Shown one piece after another: positions 33,728-42,396 of a DNA stretch of 64,000 nt; positions within the stretch are counted from its first letter, which is position 1, and each line of letters starts with the position of its first letter. A model generated the notes under the pieces. That model had not been told where the DNA came from. It saw only the letters and a program-made list of their open reading frames with translations, and ran no database searches. Source of the stretch: Schleiferilactobacillus harbinensis DSM 16991 (GTDB lineage Bacteria > Bacillota > Bacilli > Lactobacillales > Lactobacillaceae). The translations under genes were made by a program, and so were the position numbers. The stretch spans positions 25,838 to 89,837 of the forward strand of contig NZ_AUEH01000007.1 of the NCBI RefSeq assembly GCF_000425885.1, given 5' to 3'.

Positions 33728-34827
33728 GATGCTTCCTCTCGTTCGTTAAAGATTTCGATCGTGCGGTCAAGCATCTTGTAGATGATTCCAATCAAAGATG
33801 CAGCCTCAGTGGGCAAAACAGTACCGTTCTCTTGGGCAGCAACCAAGGCAGACATATATCTGCGGTCGTTGTAACTCAGTGCGGTGTTGTAGGGGTCGCC
33901 GCCAGAGCTTTTGGGCGGGACGACTGGTGGCATGTAGTTCACATCATCTGTACTGTTGATCAATCGCAAACTCTGTGCTCTGATGGCGACGGCTTGAGGA
34001 CTGACACCAAAGTATCGTGCAGTTCGGTCAATGTTGTTACTGTCAAAATGCATCTTAAACTCAAGTGCTGGCATGAGGAATGCCGCCACCACTTTGTTAA
34101 TGTGTCGTTCTTCAACGATGTCACGATCATTTCCACTCAATAGTTCATCGGTGCCGTGAAGGATATGGATGAACTCATGGATCAGGGAGAAGATACGAGC
34201 GGTGTAACTGTCCTTTTGGTTGATAAAAATCAACGGCGCATAATCATCGAGAAGAACAAATGCCCGGAGTTCACTGATTTCAATCGGTCGATTAGTCCCT
34301 AGGCCGGCACCGCCTTTTTGCATCACTAAGATACCAATTTCGGAAAGCTGATTTCTGAGGTCTTTGAATAGATCTCGCGGACTGGAGAAATGAGTCAATA
34401 CGAGATAGCGGTTCACAACCTTCAATGTTTCGTTGGCATCGCTTACTGCCGCGTTGCCAATAAATGCTAGCTTGTGTGTGGCAATTTGGCTGTTCTCTTT
34501 AAACCAAGCCTGTTTCCGTTGCATCTCATAAATGACGTCGCGCACTGTGAGGCTGACTTGCGCCGGCGCATTTTCTTGAGTCCGGAACGCGAGGCGAATA
34601 TCTTCCAGTTTTGGTGGTTTGTCGAGGAGGAGGTCACCAAAGGGGACATGGAGACGGGTCGCAAAAGTGCCGAGCTGCTTGACAGTTGGCTGGAGGTAAT
34701 GCGTGAAGTTTTCTTGCAGCCACTTGGTGTCTTGTAACGCCTTGTGCTGGGATTCTGGAGGTAAATCAGTAATTTCAAAAGCCCAGTCGATTAGTTCTCT
34801 GCGAACATCTACGCGAATCTCGGTCAT
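33724..34827 (-). CDS. ImmA/IrrE metallo-endopeptidase with N-terminal XRE-like region
   Basis: A 367-aa protein. The zinc-protease motif HEFIHILHG is at residues 217-221 onward, with downstream Glu in EERHINKVVAAFLMP. Residues ~45-72 (VKQLGTFATRLHVPFGDLLLD) form an XRE-like segment. Such proteases cleave repressors or act as antitoxin-like partners. The second ATG (34827) is preferred: AGGAGG lies 7 nt upstream, against 4 nt for ATG 34830. It is translationally coupled to the broken DUF4411 gene, so it is probably an orphan. Confidence 0.85.
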   Translation of the reverse strand: MTEIRVDVRRELIDWAFEITDLPPESQHKALQDTKWLQENFTHYLQPTVKQLGTFATRLHVPFGDLLLDKPPKLEDIRLAFRTQENAPAQVSLTVRDVIYEMQRKQAWFKENSQIATHKLAFIGNAAVSDANETLKVVNRYLVLTHFSSPRDLFKDLRNQLSEIGILVMQKGGAGLGTNRPIEISELRAFVLLDDYAPLIFINQKDSYTARIFSLIHEFIHILHGTDELLSGNDRDIVEERHINKVVAAFLMPALEFKMHFDSNNIDRTARYFGVSPQAVAIRAQSLRLINSTDDVNYMPPVVPPKSSGGDPYNTALSYNDRRYMSALVAAQENGTVLPTEAASLIGIIYKMLDRTIEIFNEREEAS

Positions 34828-34972
34828 CATTTCTCCTCCTGTCTTTCTTGGCTTCATTATACCGGACAGCGCACCAGTCTGTATAGAATCGAAACCGGAT
34901 AATCTGTGCAACAAACCAATTGTTCAACTGAAGATGGAGGGCAGATAGTGAGTTTTGAAGTCAGAAACGAGG

Positions 34973-35023
34973 GCACCAAAAACGCCACATCGACAGTTTG
35001 GGCCGATGTGGCGTTCTTGGTGC
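34973..35023 (-). terminator. Long hairpin terminator
   Basis: A 12-bp perfect stem (35015-35004 with 34992-34981) is extended by TTGGTGC/GCACCAA. The minus strand reads GTT then TTTGG after the main stem. It ends the Ser/Ala-rich gene at 35050. Confidence 0.75.
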
Positions 35024-35049
35024 TCCTTCGCATACCAGTTACCGAGAAC

Positions 35050-35994
35050 CTATTCGAATGCGCACTTACTATATCCATTGAGGCGGGCTTCGGCCAGTGT
35101 CATTGTGAAAACAGAATTAGCACGGCGTAAGCCGCGGCATCCTTGGTCGAAGTGGTACTTGTTGCCAGACGTGGTGACATATACAGTTTGCTGATCGTTG
35201 TCAGTTTGCCCAGCGGTTTCAGTGACGGATGAAGCGGCCGCGGCTTCTTGGGCTTTGCTTTCAGACGCCGCTGTAGCCTGAGAACTGCTTACTGCTGCTG
35301 CTTGGGCAATGGACGAACTTGCTGCAGCTGATGATTCTGACGACGCCTTAGCCCGACTGGACGATTCGGCTGCCTGACGGGTGGATTTCGAGGAAGCGGC
35401 TGCGGCCTTAGCAGCTTTGGCCCGTTTGGCAGTGGCGACTGCTTTTCGTGAGGACTTAGCAGCAGCTTTCGAACGACTCTGAGACTTGGCGAGTGCTTTG
35501 GCCTTGGCCTGCTTCTTGGCGTCTTGCTTAGCTTTTGCAGAGTCTCGCTCGGCGGCCGTCCTTTTTGAACTCTCAGCCGCGGCGCTTTGTGCTTTAGCCT
35601 GTTCTGCAACCTTTTCTGACCGCACCGCTTCCTCCTTACCCTCGGGTGAAGCAGTCACCATTGTACTGCCAATACCGAACACGACTGCAGCCGATACGGC
35701 AATGATGACTGAACGCCGTTTACCGGCCCCGGTCTTTCGAGAGCGAATGAGGTGCCAGATGCTCGTGATGAGGAAATAGCCGCCGCAAACCGACAGCAGC
35801 ACGCCGATGGTCCCCAGAAGACTCGTGGAGCCTAGCAAGCCGGCACCAATGAAGAATAGAATGACTGACACGCCGGTAATGGTCTTAGGTTGGCGCGTGT
35901 TTTGCTTAGCTTTCGAAGCCCGCCGCCACTGCCAAAGCCCAACAAAAAAGCCGATCATTCCGGCTGTTGAAATAAGCATACCCAAAGATTCCAT
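35050..35994 (-). CDS. Membrane protein with Ser/Ala/Lys-rich stalk and C-terminal Cys/His motif
   Basis: A 314-aa protein. Four hydrophobic segments lie within residues 1-125, followed by a long low-complexity Ala/Ser/Lys region (~125-260). The conserved-looking tail, residues ~270-314, holds YVTTSGNKYHFDQGCRGL and ends NGYSKCAFE. The His and two Cys recall Ada-like metal-binding or small nuclease-associated domains. AAAGGGGAG precedes ATG 35994. It is a paralogue of the gene at 37905, with a similar promoter. Function unknown; surface exposure of the tail is inferred. Confidence 0.8.
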   Translation of the reverse strand: MESLGMLISTAGMIGFFVGLWQWRRASKAKQNTRQPKTITGVSVILFFIGAGLLGSTSLLGTIGVLLSVCGGYFLITSIWHLIRSRKTGAGKRRSVIIAVSAAVVFGIGSTMVTASPEGKEEAVRSEKVAEQAKAQSAAAESSKRTAAERDSAKAKQDAKKQAKAKALAKSQSRSKAAAKSSRKAVATAKRAKAAKAAAASSKSTRQAAESSSRAKASSESSAAASSSIAQAAAVSSSQATAASESKAQEAAAASSVTETAGQTDNDQQTVYVTTSGNKYHFDQGCRGLRRANSVFTMTLAEARLNGYSKCAFE

Positions 35995-36029
35995 AATTCT
36001 CCCCTTTTCAAAACGGTTACTTTCTGCTA

Positions 36030-36060
36030 GTTTACCTCAATATAGATGTTCTTCACAATC
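36030..36060 (-). promoter_or_regulatory. Promoter region of the 35050 gene with ATTGTGAAGA box
   Basis: The minus strand shows TTGTGA, then 17-18 bp, then a TAAACT-like -10, with the segment ATTGTGAAGA also found upstream of the paralogue at 37905. Confidence 0.4.
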
Positions 36061-36183
36061 CCACGGTGATTAAAGTGAGCGACTGCTGAAAGGGATACTC
36101 GTCCATTTTTCCATTCTTTGCTTGAAACATCGGGGTAGTTCATATTCAGATGTGCATGATATACTCAGTTCAAATGTTGCGGC

Positions 36184-36345
36184 TTATGGATTATGGCGCC
36201 ACCAAAAACGGGTCACCACGTACCCGATCAGAATAGTTCCCGCAATCGGTAATCCAGGGAAATTGTTGCTGATTTGTCGTTAGTTATGTCAATCAACCCA
36301 AAGGCTACGAATTGACCAAGAATATTTTGCGGGGTTGTGTCTGAA
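36184..36345 (-). pseudogene. Possible remnant of a small membrane protein
   Basis: Two adjacent minus-strand frames read like one protein broken by a frameshift: NILGQFVAFGLIDITNDK, then NFPGLPIAGTILIGYVVT ending RFWWRHNP and TAA (36186-36184). No SD or start was identified. The rest of 36060-36378 shows nothing I can call. Confidence 0.35.
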
Positions 36346-36378
36346 TTTGAGCAAATTCTGAAGGGGGGTGATTTCCAA

Positions 36379-36588
36379 ATGATGGTATTTGAGGGCGAGT
36401 CCGCTCAGGTTGTTGATAGGGCTGGAGAGGATTATAAGAGAAGGTTCCATAAATATCCACCATATAGTTCAATACTTGCAAAGACGAGACGCTACGTCTT
36501 GACCGAGGCGGCAGCGAAGGAATATGCAACGTACCTCACGTCTCTTGATAAACCATTGCCGGACGATCCGCCAGGAAGGCTCAATTAA
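36379..36588 (+). CDS. Small uncharacterised protein
   Basis: A 69-aa basic protein starting MMVFEGESAQVVDRAGEDYK. ATG 36379 has AAGGGGGG 10 nt upstream. The sequence shows no signal peptide or membrane segment. It sits in the decayed AT-rich region and may itself be a fragment; no family recognised. Confidence 0.4.
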   Translation: MMVFEGESAQVVDRAGEDYKRRFHKYPPYSSILAKTRRYVLTEAAAKEYATYLTSLDKPLPDDPPGRLN

Positions 36589-36691
36589 GACACGTCCGTA
36601 ATAATATTAAATTTCAGAAATACAGCGTGGAGTATGAGAAGGGCCAGTCGTTCATGGGAGCGTGTAGCTGCATACCCTTCACTGCAAAATA

Positions 36692-36720
36692 TTGACAGCT
36701 GATGACCGCTCTGCTATATA
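36692..36720 (+). promoter_or_regulatory. Consensus promoter of the broken ATP-grasp operon
   Basis: TTGACA (36692-36697) and TATATA (36715-36720) with 17-bp spacing. It is intact although both downstream genes are damaged. Confidence 0.65.
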
Positions 36721-36758
36721 TTGAGTCAACTTGAGCAATCTGTGGGAGGCGTAGTACA

Positions 36759-37052
36759 GTGGTTTGGCAAGCGTATGAATCAGGCAAGACAATTGGGCAA
36801 ACAGGATCTGAGGGTGGCGTGATCCTCAAAGACTAGGAGGCAACGGACTATGCCCACATCACGCTGGAACAGGCGCGATACTTCGCAATCACCGTGGGAC
36901 TGTATGGCGTGCTGGTGCATACTGCGTTCGCATCCAGCCTTGAAGAAGCCACTCAAAAGTACAATGCAATGAAAGCCGCCCTTGAAGCAGCCCCAAAGGA
37001 TAATGACGACTTATACGCGTGGTGCGATGCATTTACTGATCGATTTCAATGA
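36759..37052 (+). pseudogene. Small gene interrupted by an amber codon
   Basis: GTG 36759 has GGGAGG 9 nt upstream. The frame reads WQAYESGKTIGQTGSEGGV, meets TAG at 36834-36836, then continues in frame as DYAHITLEQARYFAITVGLY to TGA 37050-37052. The full product would be 97 aa and resembles a conserved hypothetical family seen next to ATP-grasp genes. The stop splits an otherwise good frame. Confidence 0.7.
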
Positions 37053-37067
37053 CAAGGGGAGAGCTGT

Positions 37068-37819
37068 ATGACAGTCTACGTAAAAGATACCCAGTTTCCA
37101 ATTGAAGCCAATGTGAATCCTTATAACGCGGCGCTTGGCTTTTACCTGCGTGGTGAAGAGGTCATCCACTACCGGGAACAGAAAGAGATCGGTACATTCA
37201 ACATCGACGACATTCTCGTTGATTACGTCACTGAGACTCAAGCCTTTCTGGCGGCGATGGGGATTCAGGTGCCGCATTTCGACTATCCAACTGCCCTTCA
37301 GCCGTATTCGGCAGAAATGTGCACCAAGCCAAATTGGAAGACATCATCAATAATCCGAGTTCTTGGGGCGTCTTCATCAAGCCGGTTTCTACGGCGAAAT
37401 GGTTTACCGGCCGGGTGATCAATCAGGCTCAGGATCTACGGGGGATTGGTATGGCAGAAGACACCCGGGTTTGGGTGAGTGACGCTGTGGAGTTTGTTGC
37501 CGAATGGCGAGCATACATCCTAGACGGTACGGTAATTGATGTTCGGCCGTATGCCGGTGATTATCATTTTTCCTTTGATGCCACGGTGTTGGACGCCGCG
37601 GTGACTGCTTGGAACGACGCGCCCGCGGCTTACAGTCTCGATATTGGTGCCACTGAGGATGGAAAAACGTTGATTGTTGAAGTGAATGATGGGTATGCGC
37701 TGGGAAGTTACGGTTTGAGTCCGTATAAGTATGCGGCTTTCTTACAGGCGCGGTGGCAGCAGCTTGTTGCGCCGTTCTTTGCAGAAAACGACGTCTTTGT
37801 TGTGCCTGATTCTCTCTGA
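37068..37819 (+). pseudogene. Frameshifted ATP-grasp protein gene (R2K/DUF4343-like)
   Basis: The first frame (ATG 37068, SD GGGGAGAG) encodes MTVYVKDTQFPIEANVNPY and runs to ...DYPTALQPYS. A second frame resumes with NVHQAKLEDIINNPSSWGVF and carries the ATP-grasp core (FIKPVSTAKWFTGRV, EWRAYILDG, LIVEVNDGYALGSYG) to the stop at 37819. Restoring one T in the TAT-TC run near 37307 would give YFGRNVH and rejoin the frames, so a single-base deletion explains it. It lies 15 nt after the small amber-interrupted gene. Confidence 0.8.
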
Positions 37820-37866
37820 TTATCCAGCACTGAATGAATAGGGTGCGGTGGCCGTGATGGTCAAAG

Positions 37867-37900
37867 AAAGACTGGCGTTTAAAATTTCGCCAGTCTTTTT
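37867..37900. terminator. Terminator between ATP-grasp remnant and Ser/Ala-rich gene
   Basis: AAAGACTGGCG (37867-37877) pairs with CGCCAGTCTTT (37888-37898), followed by T on the plus strand and preceded by A on the other side. Confidence 0.85.
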
Positions 37901-37904
37901 GATT

Positions 37905-38624
37905 TTATTCAAATCCGCATTTAGTCAATCCTTGAGCAGTTGCATCCGACAAACTCATGGTCGATACAGAATTAGCATTGCGCAGACCGCGACAGCCGCG
38001 ATTGAAATGGTATTTTGAGCCGGTGGCTGTGATGTAAACCAGTTGCTGATCGTTGGTGTTCTGCGGAGCAGCTGCTTGTGATGACGACGCAGCCGCCTGT
38101 TCGGCTTGAGCAACAGACGAGTTGGCCGCAGCAGACGGTTCCGCCGCGGCTTTTTCCAGACTGGAGGATTCAGCAGCTTCCGCTCGACTTGACGATTCTT
38201 TTGCGGTCAGAGATTCGTACTCAGCCTTTGCGCTGCTTTCTTCTTCGGCCGCTGACGATTTTGCTTCGGGCGAGGTCTGTGTTGAGTCAGCAGCATCTTC
38301 ATGGAGATTTGACGATGGACCAACCAGGGTCGTGCCTGCCATGACAAGTACAATACCGATAATGATGAGCAGCAATGATCCGCCAGCTGTTCGTTTTCTG
38401 AACAAGCGCCAAATGCCGGAAACGAGAGCTAGCATGCCGGTCACCGCAATCAGTGTCCCAATGATTGACTTGATACTGATGAAAAACAAGACAGCTGCAA
38501 TCGCCGTGATGATTTTAGCAGTTCGATTATTTTGCCCAGCCCGAGCTGAGCGGATCCACTGCCAGATACCGTAGATCAGGGCAATGAGACTGACAATTGT
38601 AACCAGTGTCCAAATGATCTTCAT
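37905..38624 (-). CDS. Paralogous Ser/Ala-rich membrane protein with C-terminal Cys/His motif
   Basis: A 239-aa protein. Hydrophobic segments lie within residues ~1-100, then an acidic Ser/Ala-rich stalk. The tail YITATGSKYHFNRGCRGL...GLTKCGFE matches that of the 35050 gene almost residue for residue. ATG 38624 has AAAAGGGGA 6 nt upstream; the in-frame TTG further up overlaps the SD. The promoter contains ATTGTGAAGA like its paralogue. Function unknown. Confidence 0.8.
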   Translation of the reverse strand: MKIIWTLVTIVSLIALIYGIWQWIRSARAGQNNRTAKIITAIAAVLFFISIKSIIGTLIAVTGMLALVSGIWRLFRKRTAGGSLLLIIIGIVLVMAGTTLVGPSSNLHEDAADSTQTSPEAKSSAAEEESSAKAEYESLTAKESSSRAEAAESSSLEKAAAEPSAAANSSVAQAEQAAASSSQAAAPQNTNDQQLVYITATGSKYHFNRGCRGLRNANSVSTMSLSDATAQGLTKCGFE

Positions 38625-38663
38625 GGTTCTTCCCCTTTTCAAAAACCGTTGTTATTGATATTC

Positions 38664-38692
38664 TATCGTATAGATAAAATCTTCACAATAAA
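38664..38692 (-). promoter_or_regulatory. Promoter of the 37905 gene
   Basis: The minus strand reads TTGTGA, 17 bp, TAGAAT. The ATTGTGAAGA segment is shared with the promoter of the 35050 paralogue. Confidence 0.5.
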
Positions 38693-38752
38693 TTCGGCGA
38701 CCCAGTATTTCGATATCTGGACCATTTCATTTAGAAAGGGGTCATCAGGAGG

Positions 38753-39255
38753 ATGATTCGCTCAATGCAGCTCAGCGATATTGCGGCGGTCAATGCTAGT
38801 TTTGTCCAGCAAGGCTGGCCATTGCGCACGCAGTGCACCAGTACCTACATGACCAAACAACCCGTCAGCGCCGGGTCTTCATTGCAGAAGAAGCAGGAAC
38901 CATTGCCGGTTACGTCACATTGCTGCCAGCGGCGCTCACCGGTCCGTTCGCGGATAAACTGCCCGAAATCAGCGACTTCAACGTCTTCACCAAGTTCCAG
39001 CGGCACGGTATCGGCAGCACTTTACTAGATGCCGCCGAACAAGCCGCCGCCCAGCTCGCCGCCGCTGTCAGCCTCGGCGTGGGTCTGCATGCTGGTTACG
39101 GTCCGGCCCAGCGGTTATACGTCAAGCGGGGGTATGTCCCTGACGGCAGCGGTGTTTGGTATCAAGACAAACCGCTGCCGATGAACGCGCTGAGCCGCAA
39201 TGACGACGATTTGGTGCTCTATATGAGCAAGGCACTGACTCCCGAAACAAATTAG
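38753..39255 (+). pseudogene. Frameshifted GNAT acetyltransferase gene
   Basis: ATG 38753 (SD AGGAGG) opens MIRSMQLSDIAAVNASFVQQ, a normal GNAT start. The rest lies in another frame from about 38833: FIAEEAGTIAGYVTLL, then DFNVFTKFQRHGIGSTLLDA (acetyl-CoA loop) and LYVKRGYVPDG. The frames cross near codon 27. A one-base gain or two-base loss would explain it. Confidence 0.75.
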
Positions 39256-39394
39256 CAGCGACCAACAAGAAGCTGATTGACCGCTTACTTAATTATTTTG
39301 CAAAAATAGTCCATTAAATACTAATCCATAATTGACGCCCGTTCGATTGTGGGCAATAATATTGTCATCCCCTTTTCAGGAAGATGGCGAGTAA

Positions 39395-39715
39395 ATGAAG
39401 ACATGCACTTTTATTAATCGAGAATTGACAGAATTGGAACTGAACGCGCTTTGGCATGCGGCGACGGGCCATCCGCTGGCGGCTGGTCACGCCGTTCAGC
39501 CCTGCACACTGATTTTGGCCGGTCATGACGCAATTTTTAAACTGGCGCGGTGTGCCCGGTTGAACGGCGGCGATGCTGCCTTTTCTGTTCAGCAGGCCAT
39601 GCGGGTCACGACGCCTGAATACCTCAATTCAGAGGAGGTAGACAGCATCATCGCCCGGGTCATTCGGTGGAAAAGCGGTTCCCAGGCCCCCGTTTGTAGG
39701 CCAAATGTCGTATAA
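39395..39715 (+). CDS. Uncharacterised 106-aa protein
   Basis: ATG 39395 has AGGAAG 10 nt upstream. The product starts MKTCTFINRELTELELNALW, with no signal peptide or membrane segment, and is mildly basic at the end. No family recognised. Its stop overlaps the TATAAT box of the pepN promoter. It is plausible as a gene because it carries an SD and codon use like its neighbours. Confidence 0.5.
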   Translation: MKTCTFINRELTELELNALWHAATGHPLAAGHAVQPCTLILAGHDAIFKLARCARLNGGDAAFSVQQAMRVTTPEYLNSEEVDSIIARVIRWKSGSQAPVCRPNVV

Positions 39716-39716
39716 T
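39711..39716 (+). promoter_or_regulatory. -10 box of pepN
   Basis: TATAAT 31 bp before the pepN ATG. No clear -35 was found at normal spacing. Confidence 0.45.
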
Positions 39717-39746
39717 GGCCTTATCCTAACGAATTGAGGGGAAAAC

Positions 39747-42281
39747 ATGGCAGAATTGAAGCATTTCTATGAAACATTCCAACCCAAACATTATGATGTC
39801 TATATCGACATCGATCGGGAAAAGAAACTGATTTCTGGTAAGACCACGATCACCGGCGCCGCCCAGGCACAGGAGATCTCCGTGCACCAGAAGTATCTCA
39901 AGGTCTCTGCTGTCCAGGCTGGCAATCAAGACGTGCCGTTCACCACGGACGACCAGGCCGATGCCATCCGTATCACCTTGCCGGCGGCTGGCGACGTGAC
40001 GGTGGCGATTACTTATACGGCGCCGTTGACCGACACGATGATGGGCATTTATCCATCTTATTATCAGTTGAACGGTGAGAAAAAGCAGCTGATCGGCACG
40101 CAGTTTGAAACGAATGCGGCCCGCCAGGCTTTCCCCTGTGTCGATGAACCGGAAGCCAAGGCGACTTTTGATTTGGCCATCAAGTTTGACGAACATCCCG
40201 GCGAAACCATCATCAGCAATATGCCGGAGAAATCTGAAAAAGACGGCGTGCACTATTTTGCCACCACCGTCCGGATGTCCACGTACCTGATTGCCTTTGC
40301 TTTTGGCGAAATGCAAAGCAAGCTGACCAAGACGAAGAGCGGCGTTGAGATTGGCGTGTTCGCTACCAAGGCGCACCAAGCTAATGAGCTGGACTTTGCC
40401 TTGGATATCGCGAAACGGGCAATTGAATTCTACGAAGATTTCTATCAAACTCCGTATCCGCTGCCGCATTCTTATCAATTAGCGCTGCCGGACTTCTCGG
40501 CCGGTGCGATGGAGAACTGGGGCCTGGTGACATATCGGGAAGCACTGTTGCTGTTGGATCCGGACAATACCGCGTTGGATACCAAGCAGCTGGTGGCCAC
40601 GGTCATCACCCATGAATTGGCGCACCAATGGTTTGGTGATTTGGTGACGATGAAGTGGTGGGACGATCTGTGGCTTAATGAAAGTTTTGCCAACATGATG
40701 GAGTATGTCTCTGTTGACGCCCTGCAGCCGGATTGGCATATTTGGGAGACGTTCCAGACTTCTGAAGCGCCCGCTGCACTGCAGCGGGATGCCACGGATG
40801 GCGTGCAATCGGTCCATGTTGATGTGGAAGATCCGGCCGAAATCGACTCCTTGTTCGATGGGGCCATTGTTTACGCCAAGGGCGCGCGGCTCTTGGTCAT
40901 GGTCCGGGCACTGATTGGTGACGATGCCTTGCGGGCCGGCTTGAAGAACTACTTTGCGGCTCATCAATACGGCAACGCTACGGGTGCTGATCTGTGGTCC
41001 GCTTTGGGGGTAGCTTCCGGTTTGGACATCGGCGCCATTATGCATTCTTGGCTGGATCAACCCGGTTATCCGGTAGTAACGGCCGCGGTCAAAGACGGTC
41101 AGTTGACGCTGAGCCATAAACAATTCTTTATTGGTGAAGGTCAGGACGTTGGCCGGCAATGGCAGATTCCGCTGAACAGCAACTACGATGCGGCGCCAGC
41201 CATTATGAAGGACAAAGAAGTGACGGTCGGCGATTACGCTAAGTTGCGGGCCGCCGCCGGCCAACCGTTCCGGGTCAACGTGGGCAATAATTCCCATTTC
41301 ATCGTGAAGTATAACGACACGCTGATGCAGGACATTTTGACGCACACCGATGAACTGGACGATATCGCCAAGCTGCAGTTGTTACAAGATCTGCGCCTGT
41401 TGGCAGACGGCCGCCAGATTTCTTACGCGACGCTGGTCCCGCTGCTTCCCCGGTTCGCGGATAGTCATGCGGCAGTGGTCAACACGGCCCTATATCGCGT
41501 CGCAAGCAACCTGAAGCGTTTCGTGACCCCCGATTCGCCGGAAGAAAACCAGCTGAAGGCTTTCTACAATCAGCTAAGTGCCGATCAATTGGCTCGTTTG
41601 GGCTGGACGCCTAAGGCCCATGAATCCAACGATGATCAGTTGACCCGGCCGTTTATCTTGAGTGCGGCATTGTATGGCAAGAACGGGGCAGCCATTGCTG
41701 CTGCCCATGACTTGTTCAAGGCCAATGCGGACAAGCTCGCCAGTTTGCCGGCGGACATTCGCTTTTACGTGCTGGCCAACGAAGTCCATGACTTCGGCAG
41801 CGCCGATCTGGTCGATGAGTTGGTGGCGGCTTACCGGGAGACCACCGACGGCAGCTACAAGGGTGATTTGCGTGCCGCTGTGACCCAGACGCCGGACAAG
41901 GCGCTGCTGGCTAAACTGATTGGTCTGTTCAAAGATCCCGATACCGTCAAGCCCCAAGACTTGCGTTCCTGGTTCTACGGTATTTTAGCCAACCATCACG
42001 GCGAACAGGCGGCTTGGGATTGGCTGCGGAATAACTGGCAGTGGCTGGAAGAAAAGGTCGGCGGCGACATGGAGTTCACAACCTACATCACCGTTGTAGC
42101 CAATGTTTTCCGCACTCGGGAGCGCCTGAACGAGTTTAAGGCCTTCTTCGAACCGAAGCTGAATACGCCGGGGCTGACTCGGGAGATCCAGATGGATACC
42201 AAGGTTATCGCCAGTCGGGTAGACTTGATTGAAGCGGAAAAGGCTGCGGTGAACGCGGCCGTAGCCAAAGCTATTCAATAA
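39747..42281 (+). CDS. pepN: Aminopeptidase N (lysyl aminopeptidase, family M1)
   Basis: Zinc aminopeptidase, 844 aa, the usual lactobacillar PepN length; it trims N-terminal residues of peptides in the cytoplasm. The exopeptidase motif GAMENWG is near residue 252 and the zinc site HELAHQW starts at residue 289, with the third ligand Glu in WLNESFAN. The C-terminal ERAP1-like helical domain is complete. ATG 39747 follows GAGGGG. A terminator follows. Confidence 0.97.
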   Translation: MAELKHFYETFQPKHYDVYIDIDREKKLISGKTTITGAAQAQEISVHQKYLKVSAVQAGNQDVPFTTDDQADAIRITLPAAGDVTVAITYTAPLTDTMMGIYPSYYQLNGEKKQLIGTQFETNAARQAFPCVDEPEAKATFDLAIKFDEHPGETIISNMPEKSEKDGVHYFATTVRMSTYLIAFAFGEMQSKLTKTKSGVEIGVFATKAHQANELDFALDIAKRAIEFYEDFYQTPYPLPHSYQLALPDFSAGAMENWGLVTYREALLLLDPDNTALDTKQLVATVITHELAHQWFGDLVTMKWWDDLWLNESFANMMEYVSVDALQPDWHIWETFQTSEAPAALQRDATDGVQSVHVDVEDPAEIDSLFDGAIVYAKGARLLVMVRALIGDDALRAGLKNYFAAHQYGNATGADLWSALGVASGLDIGAIMHSWLDQPGYPVVTAAVKDGQLTLSHKQFFIGEGQDVGRQWQIPLNSNYDAAPAIMKDKEVTVGDYAKLRAAAGQPFRVNVGNNSHFIVKYNDTLMQDILTHTDELDDIAKLQLLQDLRLLADGRQISYATLVPLLPRFADSHAAVVNTALYRVASNLKRFVTPDSPEENQLKAFYNQLSADQLARLGWTPKAHESNDDQLTRPFILSAALYGKNGAAIAAAHDLFKANADKLASLPADIRFYVLANEVHDFGSADLVDELVAAYRETTDGSYKGDLRAAVTQTPDKALLAKLIGLFKDPDTVKPQDLRSWFYGILANHHGEQAAWDWLRNNWQWLEEKVGGDMEFTTYITVVANVFRTRERLNEFKAFFEPKLNTPGLTREIQMDTKVIASRVDLIEAEKAAVNAAVAKAIQ

Positions 42282-42296
42282 TTTTTAGTACGTCTC

Positions 42297-42333
42297 AAGA
42301 GCTGCGTTGGCGAAAGCCGGCATGGCTCTTTTT
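42297..42333 (+). terminator. Intrinsic terminator of pepN
   Basis: AAGAGC (42297-42302) pairs with GCTCTT (42325-42330), with an inner stem around GGC-GAAA-GCC, then T. Confidence 0.75.
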
Positions 42334-42362
42334 CACCCTCAGATAAATTTCATCTTGGGGGC

Positions 42363-42390
42363 TTGACATTCTCTTTTTCCATGTTATGAT
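42363..42390 (+). promoter_or_regulatory. asnA promoter
   Basis: TTGACA (42363-42368) and TATGAT (42385-42390), 16-bp spacing, TGT extended -10. Confidence 0.75.
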
Positions 42391-42396
42391 TTGTTA

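Noticed and set aside
31581..39400. Integrase or prophage genes explaining the AT-rich island
   Set aside because: No integrase, recombinase or structural phage gene is visible; only the guaA-adjacent position suggests integration.
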